Shown: positions 48,385 to 56,303, counted from the first letter of the stretch. The stretch: DNA of 64,000 nt from Reyranella sp. (GCF_017305915.1 NZ_JAFKJN010000019.1:107582-171581); one strand, 5' to 3'. Program-made: numbers and translations. The notes: a model not told the origin generated them from the letters alone.

Positions 48385-48846
48385 TCACCATTCGTCGTCG
48401 TCTCCGTCGCCGAAGTCGTAGCCCTCGTCGGCGTCGGCCAGGACGTCGTATTCGGTGAGGCAGCGGCCGGGCCGATGGCGCTCGCGATAGTCGTTCAGCC
48501 CGCGGCGACGCCAGTGGCAGTGCTCGGCGATGTACTGCTCGTTCGGCGTCAACTCGGGCGGCGGCTCGGGCGGCGCTTCGGACTCGGACGACGGCGCGGC
48601 CGAGGGCTCGCGCTTCTCCGCCGGCCATTGCCCCGAGGCGCGCAACTCGGCCTCGCGTTCCTCCGGGGTCACCATCGCGACCGGCTCTACCGGCCGCGCC
48701 TCGCGGACCAGAGCCTCGAACTGCCCGCTTTGCGCGGCCTGCAGCAGGCCCTCGTGGGGGCTCGATGCCGCGGTCGCGGGCGGGCGCACCGCACGACGCG
48801 CCTTCACGCGGCCGAGGCGCGCTTTGATGCGCGGCTTCCAGATCAC
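48385..48846 (-). CDS. hypothetical phage-associated protein with acidic tail
   Basis: 153 residues, basic at the start (MIWKPRIKARLGRVKARRAV), Pro/Glu-rich in the middle and strongly acidic at the end (DFGDGDDDEW). The segment GRCLTEYDVL near 128 matches the C-terminal GRCITEYDPL of the terminase large subunit. Start overlaps the stop of the upstream small gene by 4 bp. Possibly a packaging accessory factor; unproven. Confidence 0.65.
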   Translation of the reverse strand: MIWKPRIKARLGRVKARRAVRPPATAASSPHEGLLQAAQSGQFEALVREARPVEPVAMVTPEEREAELRASGQWPAEKREPSAAPSSESEAPPEPPPELTPNEQYIAEHCHWRRRGLNDYRERHRPGRCLTEYDVLADADEGYDFGDGDDDEW

Positions 48847-49088
48847 GGGTTGCCACCGTTGGTGTCGCGCTCGAGCTTCTCCATCTGCTCCTCGAGGTCG
48901 CGGTCGGCGATCGCCCGCCGGCGATGGTCGAGCAGTCGGCTGAAGCGCAGCGCCTGCAGCGGCGTCATGCGGCGCTGGGCGGCGAGCCGGATGATCTCGA
49001 TCTCGGCGGCATTCACCGCCGCGAGGTCGACCGTGTCGGGAAGGTCGAAGACCTCCGGCTCGCTCCGGCGTTGCGTGCTGGCGGTCAT
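48843..49088 (-). CDS. small helical protein of the terminase/ATPase operon
   Basis: 81 residues: MTASTQRRSEPEVFDLPDTV then helices VNAAEIEIIRLAAQRRMT, LQALRFSRLLDHRRRAIAD and LEEQMEKLERD. No family recognised. ATGA overlaps at both ends bind it to the ATPase and the 153-residue protein, so the three are translated as a unit. Confidence 0.7.
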   Translation of the reverse strand: MTASTQRRSEPEVFDLPDTVDLAAVNAAEIEIIRLAAQRRMTPLQALRFSRLLDHRRRAIADRDLEEQMEKLERDTNGGNP

Positions 49089-49984
49089 GGCGTGCTTCCT
49101 TCGTTCAACAGTCCGCGGGCGCGCGCCTCGGCCTTGAGGCGGAACAGCGTGGTGCGGGAAATGCCCAGCGCCTCCCAGACCTCGCGCGCGCTGAGGCCGC
49201 GGTTGAGCAGCGCCGCCGCGCGCTCGAGGCGGGCGCCGTCGGCCGGAGCCCAGCGCCACTGCGCGCGGCCGTCGGCATCGGTTTCGAGCGCGGCGACGAT
49301 CGGCACCAGCGGCGCGCCGACGCGGCGGACCTTCTCGAAATGGATCTCGAAGCGGGCGCTGCCCGCCGGCGGCCCGGCGTCGGGACGGCGCAGCGCCAGC
49401 ACCAGGTCGAGCACGTCCTCGCGGCGCGTGCTGCCGCGCATGGCGCCCTCCTTGTTGGCGTGGTGCACCAGCAGGACGGCGCGCCCGTGCTTGCGCTGGT
49501 GCAGCAGGAAGCGCTGCACCCGGTCCCAGTGCTCGGCATCGCCGCGGCGCAGGCCGACCAGGCTGGAGAGCGTGTCGAGCACCAGCAGCTCGGGCCCGTC
49601 CCACGCGCGCATCAGGCGCAGCAGGCCGGCATTCTCCGAGAGGTCGAGCAGCGGGCCGCTGCTGAGACCGTGCGCCGAGATCGCGAGGCCGGCCGGCGCG
49701 GGGCCGAACAGCGCCAGCCGCTCGCGCAAAGTGGCGGCGCCCATCTCGCCGTCGACATAGAGCACGCGATGCGGCCGCGGGCTCTTCCAGCCGAGGAAGC
49801 TGCCGCCGCTCGCCACCGCCCAGGCGAGCGACAGGGCAAAGAAGCTCTTGCCGATGCCGGCCGGGCCGTAGACCAGCGCGGCGCCGTCGCTCGCCAGCAG
49901 CGGCGCCAGCAGGTCGCGGCGCGGCGCGAGGTCGACCGCCAGCAGCTCGGCGGCGCTGAGGATGGAAAGACTTGCGTTCGTCAT
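49085..49984 (-). CDS. RecA-fold ATPase with C-terminal HTH (RepA/AAA_25 type)
   Basis: 299 residues. Walker A VYGPAGIGKSFFALSLAWAV about 39-58, then RVLYVDGEMGAATLRERL, Walker B ELLVLDTLSSLVG about 132-144 and VLLVHHANKEGAMRGS, as in RepA/DnaB-like hexameric ATPases of plasmids and phages. Residues about 250-293 form a helix-turn-helix (SAREVWEALGISRTTLFRLK). Likely a replication or DNA-loading ATPase of the element. Transcribed from the strong promoter just upstream. Confidence 0.88.
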   Translation of the reverse strand: MTNASLSILSAAELLAVDLAPRRDLLAPLLASDGAALVYGPAGIGKSFFALSLAWAVASGGSFLGWKSPRPHRVLYVDGEMGAATLRERLALFGPAPAGLAISAHGLSSGPLLDLSENAGLLRLMRAWDGPELLVLDTLSSLVGLRRGDAEHWDRVQRFLLHQRKHGRAVLLVHHANKEGAMRGSTRREDVLDLVLALRRPDAGPPAGSARFEIHFEKVRRVGAPLVPIVAALETDADGRAQWRWAPADGARLERAAALLNRGLSAREVWEALGISRTTLFRLKAEARARGLLNEGSTP

Positions 49985-49993
49985 CTGTTCGCC

Positions 49994-50021
49994 TATATAG
50001 GTTACTTATGATGAACGTCAA
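49994..50021 (-). promoter_or_regulatory. sigma-70 promoter giving a near-leaderless mRNA
   Basis: On the minus strand TTGACG (50021-50016) and TATATA (49999-49994) are 16 bases apart in a local AT-rich patch. A start 7 bases after the -10 box would fall about 2-3 nt before the ATG at 49984, and no Shine-Dalgarno is seen. The message is therefore probably leaderless. Confidence 0.65.
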
Positions 50022-50151
50022 GTGTACTAATGAAAAACGTCGGGATGGCGTCCGGGGGTCTCCGAAATTCCGGGACCGGCACCCTTCGGATGCCGATGCC
50101 ATCGGCATCCGGCCCGTCCCGATGATGGGACGGTCTGGGCCGGGGTCTTCT

Positions 50152-50292
50152 GCTGGGGGCGCGCTACGGAAGGGGCGCGTCTTCTCATGCTCTTATGGAC
50201 CGCGCGCCTCTGGCGCGCTCATGAGCATGAGCGAGCGGGACGCTCGCGGTCCGGAAGAGCATGACGCGCCCCTTCCGTGGCGCGCCCCCAGC
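50152..50292. repeat. 141-nt imperfect palindrome
   Basis: Arms beginning GCTGGGGGCGCGC and ending GCGCGCCCCCAGC enclose further pairing (GGAAGGGGCGCG with CGCGCCCCTTCC, GGACCGC with GCGGTCC) and smaller inner hairpins. Two more hairpins precede it (GGATGCCGAT near 50086, CGTCCC near 50115). This occupies most of the 336-bp gap 49985-50320, which otherwise holds only the ATPase promoter. Confidence 0.8.
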
Positions 50293-50320
50293 GAAAGACC
50301 AGCGCAAGCGGCAGCGCGTT

Positions 50321-50617
50321 CTACCAAAGGGCCGAGTACAGCGACGCGCCCGCACCGACGGCGACCAGCACGATCACGGCGGATCGCCACAGCATCTGCC
50401 GGCGCGCCGCGTGGCGATCATGGAAGGCGAGCCAGTCGCGCACGAATTGCGGCGGCACATCGGCCACCACCAACTGGTCTGCGGGATGATGGCACTCATG
50501 GTCGGCATACATCGTGCGCACGGTGTCGATGCCGATGCGTTCGAGCTGGCAATGCCAGTGCCAAGCCCGATCGCCAGTGGTCCAGCGATTCTCGAAGGGA
50601 AGCCTGTGCTGCACCAT
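50321..50617 (-). CDS. small tail-anchored membrane protein
   Basis: 98 residues from MVQHRLPFENRWTT, preceded by GGAGG at a good distance (start 50617). A His/Cys/Trp-rich soluble part (WHWHCQLERI, YADHECHHPADQ) could bind a metal. One C-terminal helix (SAVIVLVAVGAGASLYSAL) ends the protein. No family recognised. Confidence 0.6.
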   Translation of the reverse strand: MVQHRLPFENRWTTGDRAWHWHCQLERIGIDTVRTMYADHECHHPADQLVVADVPPQFVRDWLAFHDRHAARRQMLWRSAVIVLVAVGAGASLYSALW

Positions 50618-50703
50618 CTCGGACCTCCATCGGTCGTCGCAGTGCATCGGGAATCGTAGGATCCGACCGCCGGATCGTCAATTGCCGATCCGGAACATCG
50701 GCA

Positions 50704-50805
50704 TTATTTGACCACCAGAACGGGAACCGCACTGCTGACAAGGACCTCGGAGGTCTGGCTGCCGAGCAGAAGACGGCGCAGCCCGCGTCGGCCGTGGGAG
50801 GCCAT
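50704..50805 (-). pseudogene. C-terminal remnant of a UspA-type universal stress protein
   Basis: 33 codons reading MASHGRRGLRRLLLGS and TSEVLVSSAVPVLVVK then TAA. This is the ATP-binding G-x2-G-x9-G-S/T end of UspA proteins. The rest of the domain is missing: two codons upstream is the stop of the MFS gene. It looks like a truncation scar rather than a working gene. Confidence 0.7.
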
Positions 50806-50811
50806 TGCGGG

Positions 50812-52134
50812 CTAGCGGAGACTGCCGGCGACCACGCGGACCTTGCGCGGCGCGGCGATCCACACGGTGACGGCGCAGACGACGCTGAAGGCGATGCCGA
50901 GCGCGAAGGCTGCGGTGTAGGTGCCGGTCCAGTCGTGCAGCAGGCCGGTGACGAACGGCCCGACCGCGCCGCCGCCGATCAGCGCCACCATCAGCAGGCT
51001 GAAGATCGAGCCGAAGCGCGGGCCCTCGAAGATCTCGGCGACGATCGGCCCCATCACCGCGGCGATCGCATAGCCCAGCAGCCCCTGGCTCAGCACCATC
51101 GTCCAGAGCAGCGGCTGCGACGGCGTCCCGGCCAGCAGCAACAGCGCCCCGTAGCAGATCGCGTAGCCCGCGCAACTCATCATCCAGACGATCTCGCGGC
51201 CGACCCGGTCGCTCAAGGCGCCGAGCACGATCTGGCCGGGGATGCCCGCCATCGCCACGACGCCGAGCGACCACGCCGCGAGCATCGGGTCGAAGCCGAT
51301 CTCGACCAGGTACTTGGTCTGGTGGATCTGGACGGAGTACCAGATCCAGCCGCCGGCGAAGAAGCTCACCGCCAGCCACCAGAAGCGGCCGGTGCGGATG
51401 GCGCGCGGCACCGTCCAGTCGGTCGCCGCCCACTGGGTGTCGACGACGTTCGACGGGCGCTTCTTCGCCGCCCCGCCCGGCACGGTGCGCTCGCCGTCGG
51501 GCAGCAGGCCGAGGCTCTCCGGGCTCTTGGCGACCAGCAGGTTGATCGGCACCAGCACGACCAGCGCGATCAGCCCGAGCTTCCAGCACGCCGTGCGCCA
51601 GCCCTCGTGCAGGATCAGCGCCTGCAGCCAGGGCAGGATCAGGATCGCGCCGACGCCGACACCCGAGAAGGCGATGCCGATCGCCAGCGCGCGGTTGGCG
51701 ACGAACCAGTTCGGCAGGAACTGCGAATGCACCGAGTAGCTCATGCAGTTGGCGCCGATGCCGACCAGCAGGCCGAGCGTGGCGTAGAGCTGCCAGGGGC
51801 TGGCGATCAGCGTCGCGCCGGCGAGGCCCGCGGCGGCGATCAGCGTGCCGATCTCGATCACGAAGCGCGGGCCCCGGCGATCGACCAGCCGGCCGAGCAC
51901 CGGGCTGATCGCCGCCGAGACCAGGAAGCCGAACGAGAAGGCGCTGGCGGCCAGACCGCGGTCCCAGCCGAACTCGTCGACGATCGGCGGGAACATCAGA
52001 GAGAACGCGGTGCGGGCGGAGACGCTGAGCGCCATCGTCATGAAGGCGACGGCGATGATGACCCAGCCGTAGAAGAACGGCAGGCGCTCGGCGAGCCGCA
52101 CCAGGACGGGATGCTGGATCATGGCCGACTGCAC
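50812..52134 (-). CDS. MFS transporter
   Basis: 440 residues with about 12 helices. Helix 1 is FFYGWVIIAVAFMTMALSV; the loop 2-3 signature reads GRLVDRRGPRFVIEIG; a mid-loop of about 40 charged residues separates the halves (PDGERTVPGGAAKKRP); and LSDRVGREIVWM marks the second half. Resembles the monocarboxylate/oxalate-formate antiporter group, so an organic acid is a likely substrate; not certain. Alternative start at the second Met (MIQHPVL). Confidence 0.88.
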   Translation of the reverse strand: MQSAMIQHPVLVRLAERLPFFYGWVIIAVAFMTMALSVSARTAFSLMFPPIVDEFGWDRGLAASAFSFGFLVSAAISPVLGRLVDRRGPRFVIEIGTLIAAAGLAGATLIASPWQLYATLGLLVGIGANCMSYSVHSQFLPNWFVANRALAIGIAFSGVGVGAILILPWLQALILHEGWRTACWKLGLIALVVLVPINLLVAKSPESLGLLPDGERTVPGGAAKKRPSNVVDTQWAATDWTVPRAIRTGRFWWLAVSFFAGGWIWYSVQIHQTKYLVEIGFDPMLAAWSLGVVAMAGIPGQIVLGALSDRVGREIVWMMSCAGYAICYGALLLLAGTPSQPLLWTMVLSQGLLGYAIAAVMGPIVAEIFEGPRFGSIFSLLMVALIGGGAVGPFVTGLLHDWTGTYTAAFALGIAFSVVCAVTVWIAAPRKVRVVAGSLR

Positions 52135-52252
52135 TATCCCGCCCGCTCGGCGGAGGCAATTTCGTGACGCGTCATCAGGAGCGTTCCGCTGCGCGGGGCT
52201 TGAATGGAGCGCCGGCCGCCGCTATCACCGGACGCCGGAAGGGAGACATGCC

Positions 52253-53173
52253 GTGAAGATCAGCCGCACCGTCAAGAAGATCCTCGACAACTACGAGAGC
52301 GATTGTCCCGGCACCAAGGCCAACCTCGCCCGCATCCTGATGCACGGCAAGCTGGGCGGCTCGGGCAAGATGGTGATCCTGCCGGTCGACCAGGGCTTCG
52401 AGCACGGCCCCGACCGCTCGTTCGCGCCGAACCCCGACGCCTACGATCCGCACTACCACTACCAGCTCGCGATCGACGCCGGGCTGAACGCCTACGCCGC
52501 CCCTCTGGGCCCGCTCGAGGCCGGCGCCGACACCTTCGCCGGGGCGATCCCGACCATCCTCAAGCTCAACTCGGCCAACAGCCTCTCGACCAACAAGGAC
52601 CAGGCGGTCACCGCCTCGGTCGACGACGCGCTGCGGCTGGGCTGCTCGGCGATCGGCTTCACGATCTATCCGGGCTCGGAAGACCAGTACGAGATGATGG
52701 AGGAGATCCGCGAGCTGGCGCTCGAGGCCAAGTCGGTCGGCCTCGCCGTCGTGATGTGGTCCTATCCGCGCGGCGGCAAGCTCGACAAGGCCGGCGAGAC
52801 GGCGATGGACGTGTGCTGCTACGCCGCCCACATGGCCGCCCTGCTCGGCGCCCACGTCATCAAGGTCAAGCCGCCCTCCGACGTGCTGTGGCAGCCCGAG
52901 GCCAAGGCCGCCTACGAGAAGGCCAAGATCGACATCTCGACGCTCGACAAGCGGATCGCCCACGTCATGCAGGCGTCGTTCAACGGCCGCCGCATCGTCG
53001 TCTTCTCGGGCGGCGAGGCGAAGGATCTCGAGGGCCTGTTCGCCGAGATCAGGGCCCTGCGCGACGGCGGCGCCAACGGCTCGATCATCGGCCGCAACAC
53101 CTTCCAGCGGCCGCGCGCCGAAGCGCTCGACATGCTCGACAAGATCATCGGCATCTACCAGGGCAAGATGTAA
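52253..53173 (+). CDS. fbaB: class I fructose-bisphosphate aldolase (DhnA type)
   Basis: 306 residues. Start is the GTG at 52253 (VKISRTVKKIL), with GGGAGA upstream; no suitable ATG is in frame. Motifs: MVILPVDQGFEHGPDRSF near 40, IGFTIYPGSEDQY near 134, VVMWSYPRGGKLDKAGE near 166, HVIKVKPPSDVLW near 201 with the probable Schiff-base Lys, and VVFSGGEAKDLE. Cleaves fructose-1,6-bisphosphate in glycolysis/gluconeogenesis. Single gene with its own terminator; marks the left border of the accessory block. Confidence 0.94.
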   Translation: MKISRTVKKILDNYESDCPGTKANLARILMHGKLGGSGKMVILPVDQGFEHGPDRSFAPNPDAYDPHYHYQLAIDAGLNAYAAPLGPLEAGADTFAGAIPTILKLNSANSLSTNKDQAVTASVDDALRLGCSAIGFTIYPGSEDQYEMMEEIRELALEAKSVGLAVVMWSYPRGGKLDKAGETAMDVCCYAAHMAALLGAHVIKVKPPSDVLWQPEAKAAYEKAKIDISTLDKRIAHVMQASFNGRRIVVFSGGEAKDLEGLFAEIRALRDGGANGSIIGRNTFQRPRAEALDMLDKIIGIYQGKM

Positions 53174-53199
53174 AGAGTCCAGTACCTGCGGAGTTTAAT

Positions 53200-53241
53200 G
53201 GGCCTTCGGGTAACCTTCTGGGTAACCCCGAAGGCCCTTTT
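53200..53241 (+). terminator. rho-independent terminator of the aldolase gene
   Basis: GGGCCTTCGGG (53200-53210) pairs with CCCGAAGGCCC (53227-53237), followed by TTTTCGTTTCG. The loop contains two GGTAACC-like repeats. Confidence 0.85.
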
Positions 53242-53355
53242 CGTTTCGCACCAGGCGCCGCGCGGAACGACTGGGAAGGGGCACGACCACGACCGCGGGG
53301 ACCACGCTGAAGCCACCGGCCGCCCAGGCCCTAATGGCCATGTTACCGTACCGCC

Positions 53356-54054
53356 ATGTGCGGCAAGTTCACGGCACTGGCATCTTGGGCTGAGGTCGTC
53401 GCGTTCTCGCAGCCGCTTACCGAAGGCGGCGGTGGCGATGGGCCCGGCGAAGGTAGCAACGACGAGATCGTCACCTTTCGTGTCGGCGGACCGCTGCCGG
53501 TTATCGTCTGGGACGCTGAGGCGGCCCAACGGCGAGTGGTCAAGATGCGCTGGGGCTTTCCTGATCCGAGAGACTGGCGGCGGCCGAGGCCGATCCACGG
53601 GCGCGCGGAGACTATCGAGGCGAAGGACCCGTTTCGGAAGCCCTTCTCCGGTGGGCAGCGCGGCATTGTCGTATTCCGCACGTTCAACGAAGGCGAGGAG
53701 ATCACTAAGCCATTCGGCCGGACCGAGACCCGGCAATGGACGATCGACCCGCGCGACGGCCAACCGCGCGGCTTCGCCTTCGTCTGGCAGCGGTTCGAGA
53801 TTCCCGACCTGCCGGCGCCGATGCTGGCGTGCATCATGGTGACGGCGCCGGCGAACGAGTTGATACGCCGCACGGTCAAGTCATTGGAGACGGACCCGCG
53901 CATGCCGGCGATTTTGGAAGACAATGCTTGGTCGACTTGGCTGGGCGAGCGTGATGCTACGCCAGCGGCGGCCAAGGCGGTCCTCAAGACCATGGAGGGC
54001 GTGAACTGGCAGGCCGCACCGGAACCGAAGGCGCCGAGGCCTCGCAAGCGCTGA
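53356..54054 (+). CDS. divergent SOS response-associated peptidase (SRAP/HMCES-like)
   Basis: 232 residues starting MCGKF, so Cys2 is exposed after Met removal as in YedK/HMCES, which crosslink to abasic sites in ssDNA. KMRWGFPDP, GRAETIEAKDPFRKPF and DPRMPAIL follow the family layout. However, the usual NARxET is HGRAET and the usual HxRMP is DPRMP. Two residues known to assist catalysis (Asn75 and His160 in YedK) thus appear replaced by His and Asp. FNEGEE may supply the acidic residue. Phage-type relatives are common. Confidence 0.8.
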   Translation: MCGKFTALASWAEVVAFSQPLTEGGGGDGPGEGSNDEIVTFRVGGPLPVIVWDAEAAQRRVVKMRWGFPDPRDWRRPRPIHGRAETIEAKDPFRKPFSGGQRGIVVFRTFNEGEEITKPFGRTETRQWTIDPRDGQPRGFAFVWQRFEIPDLPAPMLACIMVTAPANELIRRTVKSLETDPRMPAILEDNAWSTWLGERDATPAAAKAVLKTMEGVNWQAAPEPKAPRPRKR

Positions 54055-54066
54055 TGCCGCCGGAGG

Positions 54067-54354
54067 TCAAAAAGCCGGACGGCTTCGGTCGACCGGCGAC
54101 ACGATCAGTCCCTCGATCCAAGCGTCGCGCTCTGTCGCGTTGATGAACAGCCAGCCGGCCCACTCCCGCGAACCGCATTTCGAGCAGACAAAGCGCAGGG
54201 TGCGCAGTTCGCGCATGTCTGCCCTGAAGCCGTCGAGATCGCGATCAGCGAAGTCGAGCGCGCGACGGCCGCAGCCCTTGCACTCGACGCCGAGCGGCTG
54301 GCCGTAGACGTAGATCGCGTGCAGGTTGTTGCTGCTCTTCATCGGCGTAGGCAT
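54067..54354 (-). CDS. zinc-ribbon hypothetical protein
   Basis: 95 residues. Two Cys pairs, CKGCGRR near 25 and CSKCGSREW near 56, about 30 residues apart, make a likely zinc ribbon. The rest is short strands and a helix (DRDLDGFRADMREL). Small zinc-ribbon proteins of this size are frequent in phages. Ends 12 bp from the convergent SRAP gene. Confidence 0.65.
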   Translation of the reverse strand: MPTPMKSSNNLHAIYVYGQPLGVECKGCGRRALDFADRDLDGFRADMRELRTLRFVCSKCGSREWAGWLFINATERDAWIEGLIVSPVDRSRPAF

Positions 54355-54490
54355 ATGCGCGCGCTCCCAAGGCGCGGCGGCTCTCCTCCACCGGGTTGAC
54401 GACAGCGGCGCCCCACGTGCCGCGGACGCGACTCCTAGCGCCTTCGTTGGTTGAAGGCGAGCGGCTACCTGTTCAACCCGGCCGGGGTTT

Positions 54491-54748
54491 CTACTCTACT
54501 CGTATCTTTGACATCGTTACCCGCTGGCGGACCGCTTCAATGGTCTCTTCAACGCTTCGATCTCCAACGTCGACTATCACTCGCAAATCAAATGTAAACC
54601 CATTCTCCGACCCGACGAATCTTACACAGGTGAGACCGGCCAAAGTGATGCCCGCTTGTTCGGCGCGCTCCAGATCAACGGGCGCCGTCATCCCACGCAG
54701 CATCCCTGCACGCACAACGTCGCGAAGCTCCATCTTGATATCCGGCAT
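54491..54748 (-). CDS. small hypothetical protein
   Basis: 85 residues from MPDIKMELRDVVRAGM; GAGGAGGAT a few bases upstream is a strong ribosome site. Regular strand/helix pattern (LTCVRFVGSENGFTFDLRVIV, VEETIEAVRQRV). No family recognised. It is the next gene after the HEPN-type protein on the same strand. Confidence 0.6.
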   Translation of the reverse strand: MPDIKMELRDVVRAGMLRGMTAPVDLERAEQAGITLAGLTCVRFVGSENGFTFDLRVIVDVGDRSVEETIEAVRQRVTMSKIRVE

Positions 54749-54913
54749 GCTATCCTCCTCAGGTTGAACTCACTGGCGCGCCTTGCCCGTATGGCTTGCC
54801 CTTCCACTCCACCGGCCGTCGCATTGTTGAGAGCAAGCGATGCCTCTATTGGCGCCAGATCGAACGGTGCGGCGGCCCCGTGCGCCGCGGCGAGCGCTGG
54901 TACTTTGTGCGCG

Positions 54914-55660
54914 TCATTGCGCTTCCTTCGACATCGCTGCCTTTAGCGCCGGGCGCCAGAACACATTCGCGACCCGGACGCGCTCTTTCTCATAGGTTGG
55001 GAGGTCGAGGTTCATTCCATCGATCGCGAGTCTCGCGGGCGCGACCACCTCACGGGCTAGGTCCATCAACCGGAACAGTTCTCCGTAGGTCGACCTTACG
55101 CGGAGTGGCGGAGTCACGAGCAGATGAGCCAAGAGCTTGTTGCGGAATAACTGCAGGCGGCGCATTGCCGACCGCCCGGCCTTGCTTTTGCGGAAGGCAT
55201 CATACGCGCCGATTGCCGCGGCAATGGCGTCGCCGCAGTCCTTAGCGTTCTTGTCTCCGGAGTGCTTCAGCATCGGCGTCCAGCGCCGGGCCTTCCGCAC
55301 CAAATGCTGTCGGGTGCGCTCTTGCTTGAGCAACCGGACAAGCAAGGGGATGGATGCAACGTCGCTCCGGTTATACCGGCGCGCATGCGTCTCCCCGCGG
55401 GAGCGATGCGGCAATTCAAATAGCTTGGCCAGTGCCAGCGAAAGAAACATCGCTTGGCTACCTTGTATCGAGCTTACGCAGCTTGCAGCGTCGTAGTAGA
55501 TGCCGGGTTGCGAGCGGATTATGGTGTTTGCCGCTTCAAGAGAAGCTCGGACTTCCAACCCGACTCTCACCTCACGATCGACCAGCTTCACCATCCGTTT
55601 GACGCGTCGAAAGACCTCCCGCGACGGAAGCGGCTTGGGGCGCTTGCGAGGCTTCTTCAT
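54914..55660 (-). CDS. HEPN-motif protein (AbiU2-like candidate)
   Basis: 248 residues, start MKKPRKRPKPLPSREV at 55660 (ATGA overlap with the nuclease gene). Mostly helical and basic. Residues 173-179 read RNKLLAH, matching the R-x4-6-H catalytic motif of HEPN ribonucleases. Helices before it (QAMFLSLALAKLFELP, DAIAAAIGAYDAF) fit the AbiU2-like HEPN layout seen in abortive-infection proteins. A defence or host-takeover RNase is inferred, not shown. Family assignment needs profile search. Confidence 0.6.
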   Translation of the reverse strand: MKKPRKRPKPLPSREVFRRVKRMVKLVDREVRVGLEVRASLEAANTIIRSQPGIYYDAASCVSSIQGSQAMFLSLALAKLFELPHRSRGETHARRYNRSDVASIPLLVRLLKQERTRQHLVRKARRWTPMLKHSGDKNAKDCGDAIAAAIGAYDAFRKSKAGRSAMRRLQLFRNKLLAHLLVTPPLRVRSTYGELFRLMDLAREVVAPARLAIDGMNLDLPTYEKERVRVANVFWRPALKAAMSKEAQ

Positions 55661-56109
55661 TCGTCGCCCCGCCGTCGCGCACGCCACTCCCATGGCGTAC
55701 CACATCGATGGCCGTGTACGCTGAGCCCGGCGGCCAGGGCTGAAGCCTCCTGCTCGACATAGTCTCGACTGTAGCGAACGAACGCGTAAGCCATTCCGGC
55801 ACTGACCATATCGGCCCCTAAGTCGCGCCCATCGGAATAGCAGACGGCAACCGTGCGGCCGTAGCGATCTTTCACCTTGGGTGTGCAAGTGATCGCGCGC
55901 CCGCGCATCAGTCCGCGCAGGTAGGCCGTTGCGACCTCGCCGCCGCGCCACCCATCGCCACGGGCTTGATGCGTCTCCAGTGCGTCGATGCCCAAAAGAC
56001 GGTACGTCTTGCCGTCGAGCTTGATCGTGTCGCCGTCAGTCACGGTCTGGGCCAAGGCAGGAAAAGAAAAAGCGAACAACGACAAAGCGGCGAGCCATGT
56101 CCGATTCAT
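55657..56109 (-). CDS. secreted thermonuclease-like (SNase) protein
   Basis: 150 residues with a signal peptide (MNRTWLAALSLFAFSFPALA) and a Staphylococcal-nuclease domain: VTDGDTIKLDGKTYRLLGIDALE about 23-45 and DRYGRTVAVC about 81-90. All expected catalytic residues are present (Arg37, Asp42, Glu45, Arg85 by position). Such nucleases need calcium and degrade DNA or RNA outside the cytoplasm. Overlaps its neighbours by 4 bp on both sides. Confidence 0.88.
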   Translation of the reverse strand: MNRTWLAALSLFAFSFPALAQTVTDGDTIKLDGKTYRLLGIDALETHQARGDGWRGGEVATAYLRGLMRGRAITCTPKVKDRYGRTVAVCYSDGRDLGADMVSAGMAYAFVRYSRDYVEQEASALAAGLSVHGHRCGTPWEWRARRRGDE

Positions 56110-56303
56110 CGTCCGACCCTAACTACACCGTCAAACCGAAGCGGATGGTAGATGTTCGTCGAAACCGATACGTCCAAGCTGTGGCTGTCCTTCTCCAGAA
56201 ATTCCACCAACGGAACTGCCACGTAAAGCGCAAGCGCGATCATGGTGACCGCTTTCCACTCGCGCGCCAAAAAGCGCGCTGAGCCTACAAAGATGGTTTT
56301 CAT
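56106..56303 (-). CDS. small single-span membrane protein
   Basis: 65 residues from MKTIFVGSARFLAREWK (GGGGGAG just upstream). One helix, AVTMIALALYVAVPLVEFL, then a short polar tail. Its stop overlaps the nuclease start. A holin-, spanin- or inhibitor-type role is conceivable from the phage context; no motif supports one. Confidence 0.6.
   Translation of the reverse strand: MKTIFVGSARFLAREWKAVTMIALALYVAVPLVEFLEKDSHSLDVSVSTNIYHPLRFDGVVRVGR

Noticed and set aside
53174..53355. Attachment site at the left border of the accessory block
   Set aside because: GGTAACC repeats lie in the terminator loop, but I found no matching copy at a right border within the window.
54796..55245. Plus-strand 149-residue frame
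   Set aside because: First 40 residues look protein-like, but most of it is antisense to the HEPN-motif gene and no ribosome site is seen.
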